A DNA stretch of 43,437 nt, taken from positions 1-43,437 of the IMG/VR virus record IMGVR_UViG_3300044970_000702; one strand, written 5' to 3'. Every line of letters begins with the position of its first letter. Position 1 is the stretch's first letter. This document shows, in pieces, positions 24,616 through 31,450 of the stretch. Origin of the DNA: a virus. Both the position numbers and the translations under genes were made by a program. The notes below the pieces were generated by a model. The model searched no databases and had not been told where the DNA came from. It saw only the letters and a program-made list of their open reading frames with translations.

Positions 24616-26364
24616 ATGTCCGCCCTCGCCACCCTCGCCCCCATCATGGCCCGCCCCTGGGTCCACGGTCACGCCTTCCGGCGTGGCATCGAGACGTTCG
24701 CTCACCACGCTTGCGCAGCCCTGGGCCTCGCCCCGGTGGAGGTCGCGTGGACCAACTACATCATGACCGCAGCTATCAACGCGCACGGCACGATGCTCCT
24801 GCCCGACTGCGCCGACGACGAACGCAAGACGCGTGGTGACGTTGCCCGCATCGCTGGGTACGTGACGCACGAACTCCTGCACCGCAAGTACACCGACTTC
24901 ACCGCCCGCGACAAGCGCCCCTATGTCGCCGCCCTGCACAACGCAATCGAGGATGCATGGATCGAGCGCCGCGCCGCCCGCGAAGGCCTGCTCGGCAATA
25001 TCCGGCCCCTGCTCGGGGCCATGATCGAGGACATGGTGACCGAGTCCCTGGCCGCTAACCCCGACTGGACCGACCCAGCACAGTACCCATGGTCCCTGGC
25101 AGTCCTGGCTCGGGGCTATGGGGTGACCGTCCCGATCCCCGGCACCCTCCTGCCCGCCTTCCGGTCGGTCGCTGACGGGGTCGATGGATGCAGCACCTCT
25201 CACGACACCCTCGCCCTGGCGCAATGGCTCTTCGACCAACTGCAGCAAGACCCGCAGGACCAGGACCAGCAGCAGGACCAGGATCAGCAGCAGGATCAGC
25301 AGCAGGACTCGCAAGGCCAGGACGGAGAGGGCCAGGACGATGCCGCCCAGGACGGGCAGCAGGATGGCCCGCAGGGCGCCCAGGACGGAGAGGGCCAGGA
25401 CGGGCAGCAGGATGCCCAGGACGGAGAGGGCCAGGACGGGCAGCAGGACGGGCAGCAGCAGGGCCAGGAAGGCCAGCAGCAGGGCCAGCAGCAGGGCGAT
25501 GCCCCCGCCGACGCAGGCCCCGCGCAGCGCCCCGGCCCCCATACGACGCCCCGCGAGACTGAGCCGCACCCGGGGCACGGGACCGGGCCCGCATCCGGCG
25601 GCAGCTACCAGCGCAAACCGGCGCCCCCCGGGAAGCTGGGCTCCTATGCATCAGTGTCCTGGGCCGCGAACCTCGCAGTCCCCGCCCGCCTGCGCTATGA
25701 GGTCCGCAGGCTCTTCGAGAACTCAGCCCGTGAGTGGAGAGACGGTGGCTTTAGGTCCGGCACCCTGCACCGCGCCGCCCTGCACAAGGTGCCGCTGGAC
25801 CGACCCGAGGTCTTCGCCCGACGGTTCAGTGAGGAGGGGATCGATTCCGCCGTGGTGATCCTGCTCGACATCTCCGGGTCGATGAACCCCGAATTCTTCC
25901 AGCCGCCCTACATCGAGCAATCAAAGATTGCGACTGCGGTGTCCTCCTGCATCATGCTCATGGACTGCCTCGCCCAGGCGGGGGCTCAATCGATGGTCAT
26001 CGCGTTCGGCATGAACACGCACGTGATCAAGGGCTGGAATCAGAACTGGCGTACCGTGGTGCCTACCCTGCAGCAGATCGGGACCGAGGGCGACACGAAC
26101 GACTTCCATGCTCTGCGCCTCGCGCATGAGCATCTACTGCAGCACCCCGCACAACGTCGCGTGGTGTTCGCCCTGACCGATGGCGAGGGAAACAAGGACG
26201 ACACCCGGGCGCAGCGGGCCAGCGGGGAGGCACTGGGAATCCAGCACTGGTGCCTGGGCATCCAGCACGACGCCCGCCATACCTGGGGCCCGAACACCAT
26301 CCGCGTGGACCGCGTCGCAGACCTGGGCCGGGTGGCCTTTCAACAGATCAAGCAAGCCGCTTGA
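24616..26364 (+). CDS. VWA-domain protein with N-terminal HELLH metal site (CobT/DUF2201-like)
   Basis: The 582-residue protein has three parts. Residues 1-170 carry [14 protein letters not shown], with H85, E86 and H89 forming an HExxH site, and a following helix with [11 protein letters not shown] that could supply a third ligand. Residues about 208-300 are a Q/D/G-rich linker. The C-terminal part from about 412 is a von Willebrand A domain: [11 protein letters not shown] (MIDAS DxSxS at 418-422), a threonine in [11 protein letters not shown], and ALTDGEGN. MoxR-type AAA+ and VWA proteins work in pairs (CobS/CobT, NorQ/NorD, RavA/ViaA); the pair here is adjacent. A metallopeptidase-like half resembles DUF2201 proteins. 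Target in the infected cell is unknown. Confidence 0.85.
   Translation: MSALATLAPIMARPWVHGHAFRRGIETFAHHACAALGLAPVEVAWTNYIMTAAINAHGTMLLPDCADDERKTRGDVARIAGYVTHELLHRKYTDFTARDKRPYVAALHNAIEDAWIERRAAREGLLGNIRPLLGAMIEDMVTESLAANPDWTDPAQYPWSLAVLARGYGVTVPIPGTLLPAFRSVADGVDGCSTSHDTLALAQWLFDQLQQDPQDQDQQQDQDQQQDQQQDSQGQDGEGQDDAAQDGQQDGPQGAQDGEGQDGQQDAQDGEGQDGQQDGQQQGQEGQQQGQQQGDAPADAGPAQRPGPHTTPRETEPHPGHGTGPASGGSYQRKPAPPGKLGSYASVSWAANLAVPARLRYEVRRLFENSAREWRDGGFRSGTLHRAALHKVPLDRPEVFARRFSEEGIDSAVVILLDISGSMNPEFFQPPYIEQSKIATAVSSCIMLMDCLAQAGAQSMVIAFGMNTHVIKGWNQNWRTVVPTLQQIGTEGDTNDFHALRLAHEHLLQHPAQRRVVFALTDGEGNKDDTRAQRASGEALGIQHWCLGIQHDARHTWGPNTIRVDRVADLGRVAFQQIKQAA
25241..25500 (+). repeat. Low-complexity CAG/GAC repeat coding a Q/D/G linker
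   Basis: Within the VWA gene, short units such as GACCAGGATCAGCAGCAG and GGAGAGGGCCAGGACGGGCA recur several times, coding QDQQQDQ and GEGQDGQQD runs. The DNA copies are close to identical, which indicates recent slippage. CobT proteins also have an acidic linker at this position. Confidence 0.8.
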
Positions 26365-26407
26365 AACCAGTAGCCCCCCACTGGGGGAATCAACAGGAGG
26401 TGTAAAC

Positions 26408-26701
26408 ATGTTCGCAGAACTCTTCCAGAACGAGGCCCAGGCCCGCGCCCGCCTCGACGCCTGGGCAGCAGGCATCCGGGACGATTGGTCCGTCGGGCCC
26501 GTCGTCGAGGCCCGCAGGGGCCCGGACAGCCCCGCGCCACACTGGAGCGCCGACAGCGTGGCGCCCGTGCAGCGCCCCCAGGTGACCGGCCCGCTGCGCG
26601 TCCTGCGCCGAGAGGCCCGGGGACTGTGGGCCGGCGCCGGGGCATGGGGCACGAGCCGCGCCGCCATCGAGGTCGCCTTCCCCGTGGAGGCGCAGCAATG
26701 A
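26408..26701 (+). CDS. Small protein of the AAA/VWA operon, unknown
   Basis: ATG 26408 follows AGGAGGTGTAAAC and starts a 97-residue product, MFAELFQNEAQARARLDAWA, rich in alanine, arginine and tryptophan, ending IEVAFPVEAQQ. The longer frame reaching back to 26180 is rejected because it lies inside the VWA gene. The repeated motif TGTAAAC sits between the ribosome site and the ATG. The next gene starts by ATGA overlap. No domain recognised. Confidence 0.65.
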   Translation: MFAELFQNEAQARARLDAWAAGIRDDWSVGPVVEARRGPDSPAPHWSADSVAPVQRPQVTGPLRVLRREARGLWAGAGAWGTSRAAIEVAFPVEAQQ

Positions 26702-27021
26702 TTGACTCAATCATCAGAGCCCTGGACGCTGGCAGGGACTGCGCGATAGCCGCAGGAGAGGCGGACTATCAATCCGCCCAGCAACTCGAACGCCAGGGTA
26801 TGCAGGGATCAGCCGCCCGGGCGCACGACAGCTACAAGCGGCGCATGGCCGCGCTGCACGTAATCGAAGCGGCACGGGCGCGGGCGCGACTGCTCCCGGA
26901 ACTAGTGGAAGCCCTTCGCTGGGCACTGTCCCAGGTGGAGGATGACATGGACCCGGACCACCGGGCCGCGCTCACCGCCGCCCGCAAGGTGCTGGCCCTG
27001 GCCGAGGAGGGGCAGCCGTGA
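26698..27021 (+). CDS. Helical small protein of the AAA/VWA operon
   Basis: The 107-residue product begins MIDSIIRALDAGRDCAIAAG and is almost all alpha helix, with LERQGMQGSAARAHDSYKRR and ARARARLLPELVEALRWAL. The start overlaps the previous stop as ATGA, and the stop overlaps the next GTG. The frame from 26485 is rejected as a shadow of the previous gene. Function unknown; the helical hairpin could be a dimerising adaptor. Confidence 0.65.
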   Translation: MIDSIIRALDAGRDCAIAAGEADYQSAQQLERQGMQGSAARAHDSYKRRMAALHVIEAARARARLLPELVEALRWALSQVEDDMDPDHRAALTAARKVLALAEEGQP

Positions 27022-27209
27022 GCAAATACGACGAAGAGGAGTCCCCCCTCGACGGACGCACGTTTACATGTAAACGATGCGGGGAGCAATGCCAAGCCCG
27101 CTTTGTCGACAACGGAATCGGGCCCTACGAATACTGGGGCGCCGCCGGGCGCCATTCTCAGATCGACATCGAATCTATCTGCTGCGGCAGTTCCGTGGAG
27201 GAACAATGA
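27018..27209 (+). CDS. Small zinc-ribbon protein
   Basis: From GTG 27018 the 63-residue product reads MSKYDEEESPLDGRTFTCKR with CKRCGEQC near residue 18 and CC near residue 55, so a small zinc site is likely. The perfect palindrome at 27061-27076 lies inside it and codes for FTCKR. The GTG overlaps the previous stop. Its role is not shown. Confidence 0.6.
   Translation: MSKYDEEESPLDGRTFTCKRCGEQCQARFVDNGIGPYEYWGAAGRHSQIDIESICCGSSVEEQ
27061..27076. promoter_or_regulatory. Perfect 16-bp palindrome of two TGTAAAC half-sites
   Basis: CGTTTACATGTAAACG is a perfect palindrome made of CGTTTACA and its complement back to back. Single copies of the half occur throughout the left 36 kb; this is the only paired copy seen. 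It looks like a dimeric protein binding site but lies inside a gene. Confidence 0.6.
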
Positions 27210-27577
27210 ACACTCACAAACTCGCTATCGGAATCATCCGAGAGGTTTCCCTCGGGAAACGGGAAGCATGGGACGTTCTTTGCCTTGTGGCAGAGCATGA
27301 GCCCGATGCACTGTGCCGGTCGCTGGGGATCTCCATCCCTTCGGGGTTTGCTCGGGCAGGAGCCACGGCCCCGGGGTGGGTCGAGGAGGCTCGACAGTTT
27401 TTGGCGGCAGGCAATATGGTCGCGGCTATCAAGCATGTCCGCACCCACCGTGGTTTTGGCTTGAAGGGAGCCAAGGACGTTGTCGATTACTCCAAGCAAT
27501 TCACCAACGACGAGCAGTGCCGCGAGGCTTTGGCGACATGGGTTCCCCCTCCGGCTAACTCATCAATTCCGTTCTGA
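27206..27577 (+). CDS. Protein with ribosomal L7/L12 C-terminal-like domain
   Basis: From ATG 27206 the 123-residue product starts MNTHKLAIGIIREVSLGKRE. Residues about 70-100 read FLAAGNMVAAIKHVRTHRGF then GLKGAKDVVDYSK, which follows the bL12 C-terminal pattern of K-AIK-VR-.-TGLGLKEAKD-V. That helical hairpin is the part of bL12 that contacts translation factors. The N-terminal 60 residues (helical, with a cysteine pair) are not L12-like. Ribosomal-protein-like genes including bL12 are known in some phages; here it could bind translation factors or simply reuse the fold. The start overlaps the zinc-ribbon stop by ATGA. Confidence 0.65.
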   Translation: MNTHKLAIGIIREVSLGKREAWDVLCLVAEHEPDALCRSLGISIPSGFARAGATAPGWVEEARQFLAAGNMVAAIKHVRTHRGFGLKGAKDVVDYSKQFTNDEQCREALATWVPPPANSSIPF

Positions 27578-27579
27578 AC

Positions 27580-27645
27580 ATGGAAAGATATATTCTTCCC
27601 GTTTACATCTTGATCATCCTCCTTCTGCTGACGGGGGTTATATGA
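27580..27645 (+). CDS. 21-residue hydrophobic micro-ORF
   Basis: ATGGAAAGATATATTCTTCC opens a 21-codon frame, MERYILPVYILIILLLLTGV plus I, that is a single membrane helix. It lies in the 64-base gap between two genes, starting two bases after the previous stop and ending with an ATGA overlap on the next start. That tiling supports a real peptide, but no ribosome site was found. The motif GTTTACA lies inside it. Confidence 0.45.
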   Translation: MERYILPVYILIILLLLTGVI

Positions 27646-27878
27646 TCAAGACCATCACCCACCATGCCCCACAGTTCCTCAAAGATACATGGAGGCAACA
27701 TGAGGTTTCTCTGGTTCTGGTGCCGACGATTGACCATGTGCTGGCCGGCGAACTGTTCATTCAGTGGCAGGGCAAGGCATACGGTCTGTATAGACTGACC
27801 CAAGACCGGGCGCCTCGGTTCATCGGTCTTTACAGGGACATCATGGGCGCCCTGTTCAAAGCAGAGCAGCTGGACTGA
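27642..27878 (+). CDS. Small conserved-looking protein at the operon end
   Basis: From ATG 27642 the 78-residue product begins MIKTITHHAPQFLKDTWRQH and contains LAGELFIQWQGKAYGLYRLT, then a helix IGLYRDIMGALFKAEQLD. A compact alpha/beta fold is likely. It is the last gene before a bidirectional terminator. I do not recognise the family. Confidence 0.65.
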   Translation: MIKTITHHAPQFLKDTWRQHEVSLVLVPTIDHVLAGELFIQWQGKAYGLYRLTQDRAPRFIGLYRDIMGALFKAEQLD

Positions 27879-27903
27879 AATCGACCATTTCAATCCGACA
27901 AAA

Positions 27904-27923
27904 AACGGGGCCTCGGCCCCGTT
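27904..27923. terminator. Bidirectional terminator between converging operons
   Basis: AACGGGGC-CTCG-GCCCCGTT is an 8-bp stem with a 4-base loop. On the plus strand it is followed by GTCTTTT, and on the minus strand by six T residues from the A run at 27900-27905. It sits between genes that converge at 27878 and 27932, so it can end both transcripts. Confidence 0.85.
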
Positions 27924-27931
27924 GTCTTTTG

Positions 27932-29623
27932 TCAGAACGCGTCTAGGTTCTCGGTGTACGTCCCTGCCGTACGGTTGAAGAGGAGGGTCGTTTCTCCCTG
28001 TGTCCCGACCCACCGATACCGGCATTTCCAAACAGCTATCTCGACGTATTTGTCCTGCCGGTGGACCGTCAAGCCGCAGTCTGCCTTGGCCCACCATGCC
28101 ATTGACCCGCTGATGCTCATGCCATCTGGCCGGGGTTGATCTGTCCCTGACCGCGTCATCTTCGATGGGTGAGCGACAAACCATGTGTGAACGTCCTGCG
28201 CCTTGCAAAACCTTTGGACCCTGGTCAGCATCTGACTGATAGCGTCAGTTTCTGTCGTGTCCTTACGGTCCAGGTCAATGTAGTTGTACGGGTCTATGAC
28301 CATTCCCCGCACACCCATGCGCTTGACTGCTGCCCGGGCTCTGGTCAGGATGCTATCCAGAGTGTTGGGCTCTTCCCCCGCTGAGTCGATGAAGAGGAAG
28401 TGTTCCTTGACCCATGTAAACGCATCCTCCTTCTCCTTCTCAGTCATCCGATCCCGACCCTCGAAGAATCTCTTCCTCGTATAGATCTCCATCAGGCGAC
28501 TGATATGGATCTCCGGGCTGTTCTCAAACGACGCAACAGCGAACTTCCAATCACTGTCCCTTGCGAGGTTGACCATCAACTGATCAACGAAATTGGACTT
28601 GCCAGAAGATGGGTAGCCGGTGACCACGGTCAACTGCCCCGGCGCTACCGTGTAAATGGTGTCTAGAGACGAGTACCCGGTTGTGAACCCCGACCCCTGA
28701 CCCTTGGTGTATAGGTCGTTTACACGTTCCTCGAAGGTGCCGGCATCCGACAGGCCAGCGATGGGGTACGGCTCCGCAGCCTGGACGATCCGCTGCACCT
28801 CCTCCTTCCCATTCCGAGATGGGTCATTGAGGATCTCGTTGAAGTCCTTTGCATCGAACTTCGCAAGCCGGCACTTGTCCTTGCCGATCCTTCGCGCAAG
28901 CTCTTCAGCCAACGCTTGACCCGGAGGATCCTGATCCGTTGCCAAGACGACGTAAGGAACAGCATCCAGAAGTTCGCGTGCGTTCCATACAAATGCGAAC
29001 TTTTTGTCCTCGGAAGGCATGACCTTCCCGTCCGCAACCTTCAAAGGCGCACCTCCCGGGACGCTGACGACGTTCTCTATCCCCGCTTCTTTTGCAGAGA
29101 GAACATCAATCTCTCCCTCAACGATAACCAGAGGCTTTGTCTTGTCTGTCCACTGCATTCCGAAGAAGTCATGTGCCCCTCCTGAATCTTGTGTAAATGC
29201 CTTGTCTGGTACGGCACGGTACTTCGCCGCGACTATCGTGCCATCTCTGAAGTATGGAAAGCCGATGGCATCTTCTTCCCTGTCCAGTTTGTTGAAGTAC
29301 TTCCGAGAGGAGAACAGCTTGGCCTCGTCTGCCGTGAGCCTTGATATGCCTCTTCCTTCAAGCCACTGGTAATGCTGTTCTGTAAGCGTTGTGTCCTCGA
29401 TCTTGGGGACTGCTTGCACGTATCTCTCCTTCCTGTGTTCTCTGTTATCCCTCGAAGGGATGATTCCGTTTACACCGCAGTGATGGCAAAAGTAGAGCAC
29501 TGACCCGTCTTCTTTACGGGTCAGGGTCATGTCTTTGCTTCTTGTCTTTTTCCTGTCCCCGGTGCATTCGGGACAGACTACGCGGGCGTTGTCTTGAAAA
29601 TGAATCCCATCAAGGGCTATCAC
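27932..29623 (-). CDS. Primase-helicase (Twinkle/T7 gp4-like, DnaB family)
   Basis: GTG 29623 starts a 563-residue protein. It has a zinc site (C17-P-E-C20 and C46-HH-C49), a TOPRIM-type region with EGEIDVLS at 169-176 and DQDPPG at 230-235, then a RecA-like DnaB helicase core with Walker A GYPSSGKSN at 336-344, an FASFENSPE-like region (VASFENSPEIHISRLMEIY) and MVIDPYNYIDL as Walker B, plus the end MSISGSMAWWAKADCGLTVH. It would unwind the replication fork and prime synthesis. It is the only replication enzyme in the window; no DNA polymerase was seen. Confidence 0.9.
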   Translation of the reverse strand: MIALDGIHFQDNARVVCPECTGDRKKTRSKDMTLTRKEDGSVLYFCHHCGVNGIIPSRDNREHRKERYVQAVPKIEDTTLTEQHYQWLEGRGISRLTADEAKLFSSRKYFNKLDREEDAIGFPYFRDGTIVAAKYRAVPDKAFTQDSGGAHDFFGMQWTDKTKPLVIVEGEIDVLSAKEAGIENVVSVPGGAPLKVADGKVMPSEDKKFAFVWNARELLDAVPYVVLATDQDPPGQALAEELARRIGKDKCRLAKFDAKDFNEILNDPSRNGKEEVQRIVQAAEPYPIAGLSDAGTFEERVNDLYTKGQGSGFTTGYSSLDTIYTVAPGQLTVVTGYPSSGKSNFVDQLMVNLARDSDWKFAVASFENSPEIHISRLMEIYTRKRFFEGRDRMTEKEKEDAFTWVKEHFLFIDSAGEEPNTLDSILTRARAAVKRMGVRGMVIDPYNYIDLDRKDTTETDAISQMLTRVQRFCKAQDVHTWFVAHPSKMTRSGTDQPRPDGMSISGSMAWWAKADCGLTVHRQDKYVEIAVWKCRYRWVGTQGETTLLFNRTAGTYTENLDAF

Positions 29624-29865
29624 TTCATTGACCCGTCCTTCCTCCTTGGGAAGCTACGGTTCTTGGACGGAGTCTGCAGCTTGTACCCGTCCTTGTTTGA
29701 ACCGCCCTTGGACAGCGCAACGGTGTGAGCTACGTCTTGCCCTTGCCTGTTCACTTCCTTCGCGTCCAGAGCCCTTCTGGCCCTTTGGCGCTCCATCCGA
29801 GAGGGGTGTTCGTCCCTCTGCTTCTGGGTCTTGTACTCCTGCTTGTAGTCTCTTTTGGTCATCAT
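29620..29865 (-). CDS. Small HNH-like phage protein
   Basis: The 81-residue protein is basic at the start (MMTKRDYKQEYKTQKQRDEH) and contains VAHTVALSKGGSNKDGYKL and SKNRSFPRRKDGS. The segment H-x-V-A-L-S-K-G-G-S-N is the central turn of many small phage HNH proteins (usually D-H-x-x-P-L-S-K-G-G-x-N), with the first histidine in AHT. The catalytic set looks incomplete, so it could be an inactive HNH fold. It overlaps the helicase start by GTGA. Confidence 0.6.
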   Translation of the reverse strand: MMTKRDYKQEYKTQKQRDEHPSRMERQRARRALDAKEVNRQGQDVAHTVALSKGGSNKDGYKLQTPSKNRSFPRRKDGSMK

Positions 29866-29874
29866 TCTGCCCCT

Positions 29875-30336
29875 TTACAAGCTCTTGAGACGACGTACTG
29901 CCCTTGCTTGACAGGCGTACCCGCGCCAAATCCGGCGGGAACAAACGCTGTGGAGAACTCCGTCATTGAATATCACGAAGTCCCCCTCTCGCATCGGGCG
30001 GAATTCTTTCCCAACCTGAAGAAAGAGGTCTTGAAACTTGGCAATTTCTACCAACCAAAACATTCCGGCATGCCGTATCGGCCTGAGTTTTCCTAGCCAT
30101 TCATCTACGTGCGGCTCAACACATTTCATTCGGAGGGCTACGCCTGTTTGCCTGTCTAGCTCCCATGGAATTCTGCATGGGACTTCGCCAAAACTTTCTG
30201 GTACTACGGCTGTAAACGAGTCATCCGCATATTCCTTAAGCATTCTCTTTTGGAATGCCGAAGGTTTTTGGTTGCCATGGTAATAAATCACGGCAACCTC
30301 ACTGCATGGTTTCAGGGGTACGGTGGCTATCTGCAT
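29875..30336 (-). CDS. Possible 2OG-Fe(II) oxygenase-like protein
   Basis: The 153-residue protein has VEPHVDEWLGKLRP near residue 75 and VIFNDGVLHSVCSRRIWRGY near residue 125. An HxD pair, a distal H about 50 residues later, and an R following it fit the iron and cosubstrate ligands of 2OG-Fe(II) oxygenases, as does the beta strand GDFVIFNDG. The protein is short for the family, so other cupin-like folds are possible. It lies in the replication operon, where a nucleotide- or DNA-modifying oxygenase would make sense. Tentative. Confidence 0.5.
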   Translation of the reverse strand: MQIATVPLKPCSEVAVIYYHGNQKPSAFQKRMLKEYADDSFTAVVPESFGEVPCRIPWELDRQTGVALRMKCVEPHVDEWLGKLRPIRHAGMFWLVEIAKFQDLFLQVGKEFRPMREGDFVIFNDGVLHSVCSRRIWRGYACQARAVRRLKSL

Positions 30337-30565
30337 TCAGGTCATCCCCAAGCATCTTGACGGCCTCCACCAAGGTGACCAAGACCCCGAGGGCCTCCAT
30401 GTTGAAACTCGCCATGTTGATCTTTATGGCATCTTTCGTCTCATCCACGTAGATGACGATGGCCGCAACCCCTGAGCCATTCCTGATGCCACGGGTCAGT
30501 GCCTCGATTTCATCAAGGCCGGCGAGGATGGGCTTGTCTTCTTTCTGCACGGCTTCTCTATTCAC
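30299..30565 (-). CDS. Small protein, unknown function
   Basis: GTG 30565 starts an 88-residue protein, MNREAVQKEDKPILAGLDEI, with a central VAAIVIYVDETKDAIKINMA and a helical end EALGVLVTLVEAVKMLGDD. Alternating strand and helix indicate a small alpha/beta fold. It overlaps the upstream gene by GTGA and the downstream gene by 38 bases. No family recognised. Confidence 0.6.
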   Translation of the reverse strand: MNREAVQKEDKPILAGLDEIEALTRGIRNGSGVAAIVIYVDETKDAIKINMASFNMEALGVLVTLVEAVKMLGDDLNADSHRTPETMQ

Positions 30566-30873
30566 TTGGATCTCCAGACGGGCTGTGCCCGCGCATGACT
30601 CCTGACTGAACGGCTGCTTCTGTACTCGCCCGTCTTCTCAATGAGCTTGAGCTTGGACATATGTAAACAGACCGCTCCCCATGCGTTCGGAGAGGGGGGC
30701 TCAGGAAAGCCGTTACGCTCCGCCCGGATCCGCACCTCTTCAAACAGGGCACCTTTGTACCCTATGTCTTTGAGGTATGCAAGTGCTATCTTGACAGCAT
30801 CGCTATGCCAATCACCGCCTGCGCTGTCCAAGGCTCTCTTGGCGCCGTCGTCACGAAGTTGCTGGCCGTCCAT
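30562..30873 (-). CDS. Winged-helix-like phage protein
   Basis: I take ATG 30873, with GGAG five bases upstream; TTG 30939 and another ATG at 30885 are alternatives. The product is 103 residues, MDGQQLRDDGAKRALDSAGG, then WHSDAVKIALAYLKDIGYKG and NAWGAVCLHMSKLKLIEKTG with a basic end, RSVRSHARAQPVWRSK. The last part resembles the recognition helix and wing of small phage DNA-binding proteins that end in HAR-x-x-x-VWR. Function likely DNA-linked. Confidence 0.6.
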   Translation of the reverse strand: MDGQQLRDDGAKRALDSAGGDWHSDAVKIALAYLKDIGYKGALFEEVRIRAERNGFPEPPSPNAWGAVCLHMSKLKLIEKTGEYRSSRSVRSHARAQPVWRSK

Positions 30874-30935
30874 GCGTTCTCCCATAGGTCTGCCAAAGCC
30901 AGGGGTTGGGTGATCCCCCCTGTCTTGCTCTGCCC

Positions 30936-31058
30936 TCAAGGAAGGAATCCTGAGAACAGCTTGTCATCCTCCGTGATGCCTGTCATCCTCTGTATCGGAT
31001 GCTGACCGATTGAGAAGGTGGGTAAGTCCTTCCGGCTGGTCCCTGCCGCCCCGCACAT
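30936..31058 (-). CDS. 40-residue small ORF
   Basis: A frame from ATG 31058 (or GTG one codon earlier) encodes MCGAAGTSRKDLPTFSIGQH then PIQRMTGITEDDKLFSGFLP and stops at 30936. The amino acid mix is natural and it directly precedes the winged-helix gene, with a TTGA overlap to that gene's upstream alternative start. No family recognised. Confidence 0.45.
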   Translation of the reverse strand: MCGAAGTSRKDLPTFSIGQHPIQRMTGITEDDKLFSGFLP

Positions 31059-31355
31059 CACCCTGTACGCATCATTCGCTTCCTGTGCTGGAGGGCACAT
31101 GAAGCCCGGTCCCCTGGATCACCGGCGTTGACAGGCCCGCCCACATGCTCTGAGCGGTGAGGTGTTTCCCGGGTGCGGTCCATGCAGACCCATTTGCTAA
31201 CGCGCCCTGACGACCATCTGCACTGAAAACCCCCGGCACCTGGGGTCAGAGGCTCAGTCTGATTGCCCAAGGGTGAGAGCCCCGGGGGTCATCAGTGAAG
31301 ACGGCATGAACATCCTAAGACAAGTTCAAAGGCTTTGCAAGGGTCAACCTCTGTG
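31059..31355. other. Gap without a supported gene
   Basis: A minus-strand frame at 31058-31270 could encode 70 residues but its composition (many P, R, G and H) and lack of a ribosome site argue against it. On the plus strand, the right part of the gap holds the promoter-like start of the candidate RNA at 31335-31450. Otherwise nothing is seen. Confidence 0.4.
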
Positions 31356-31450
31356 TTATCCTTGTCTCCGCTCTGTTGCTGGAGCGATCTCCCTCCTGTG
31401 GCGCTTCGGCGCCTTGGCCCCGGTTGACCTCCGTCCCGGGGCCTTTTTTT
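31335..31450 (+). ncRNA. Candidate small RNA with promoter and terminator, antisense to the resolvase gene
   Basis: TTGCAA (31335-31340), 16 bases and TATCCT (31357-31362) resemble a promoter. About 50 bases later come a GGCGC-TTCG-GCGCC hairpin and a second hairpin GGCCCCGG (31416-31423) with CCGGGGCC (31436-31443) followed by seven T residues. Expected RNA is about 80 bases. It is antisense to the last 30 codons of the minus-strand RusA-like gene. No plus-strand gene lies upstream to explain the terminator. Confidence 0.4.

Noticed and set aside
25188-25562. Arginine/proline/glycine-rich frames over the VWA linker
   Set aside because: They are alternative readings of the CAG/GAC repeat DNA within the VWA gene.
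24616-26364. Cobalamin biosynthesis role for the CobS/CobT-like pair
   Set aside because: The AAA+/VWA pairing is general; no other cobalamin gene is present and the HELLH and SprT-like parts are not part of cobaltochelatase.
31058-31270. 70-residue minus-strand frame
   Set aside because: Composition is rich in G, P, R and H, no ribosome site is seen, and it resembles non-coding GC-rich DNA; left as unsupported.
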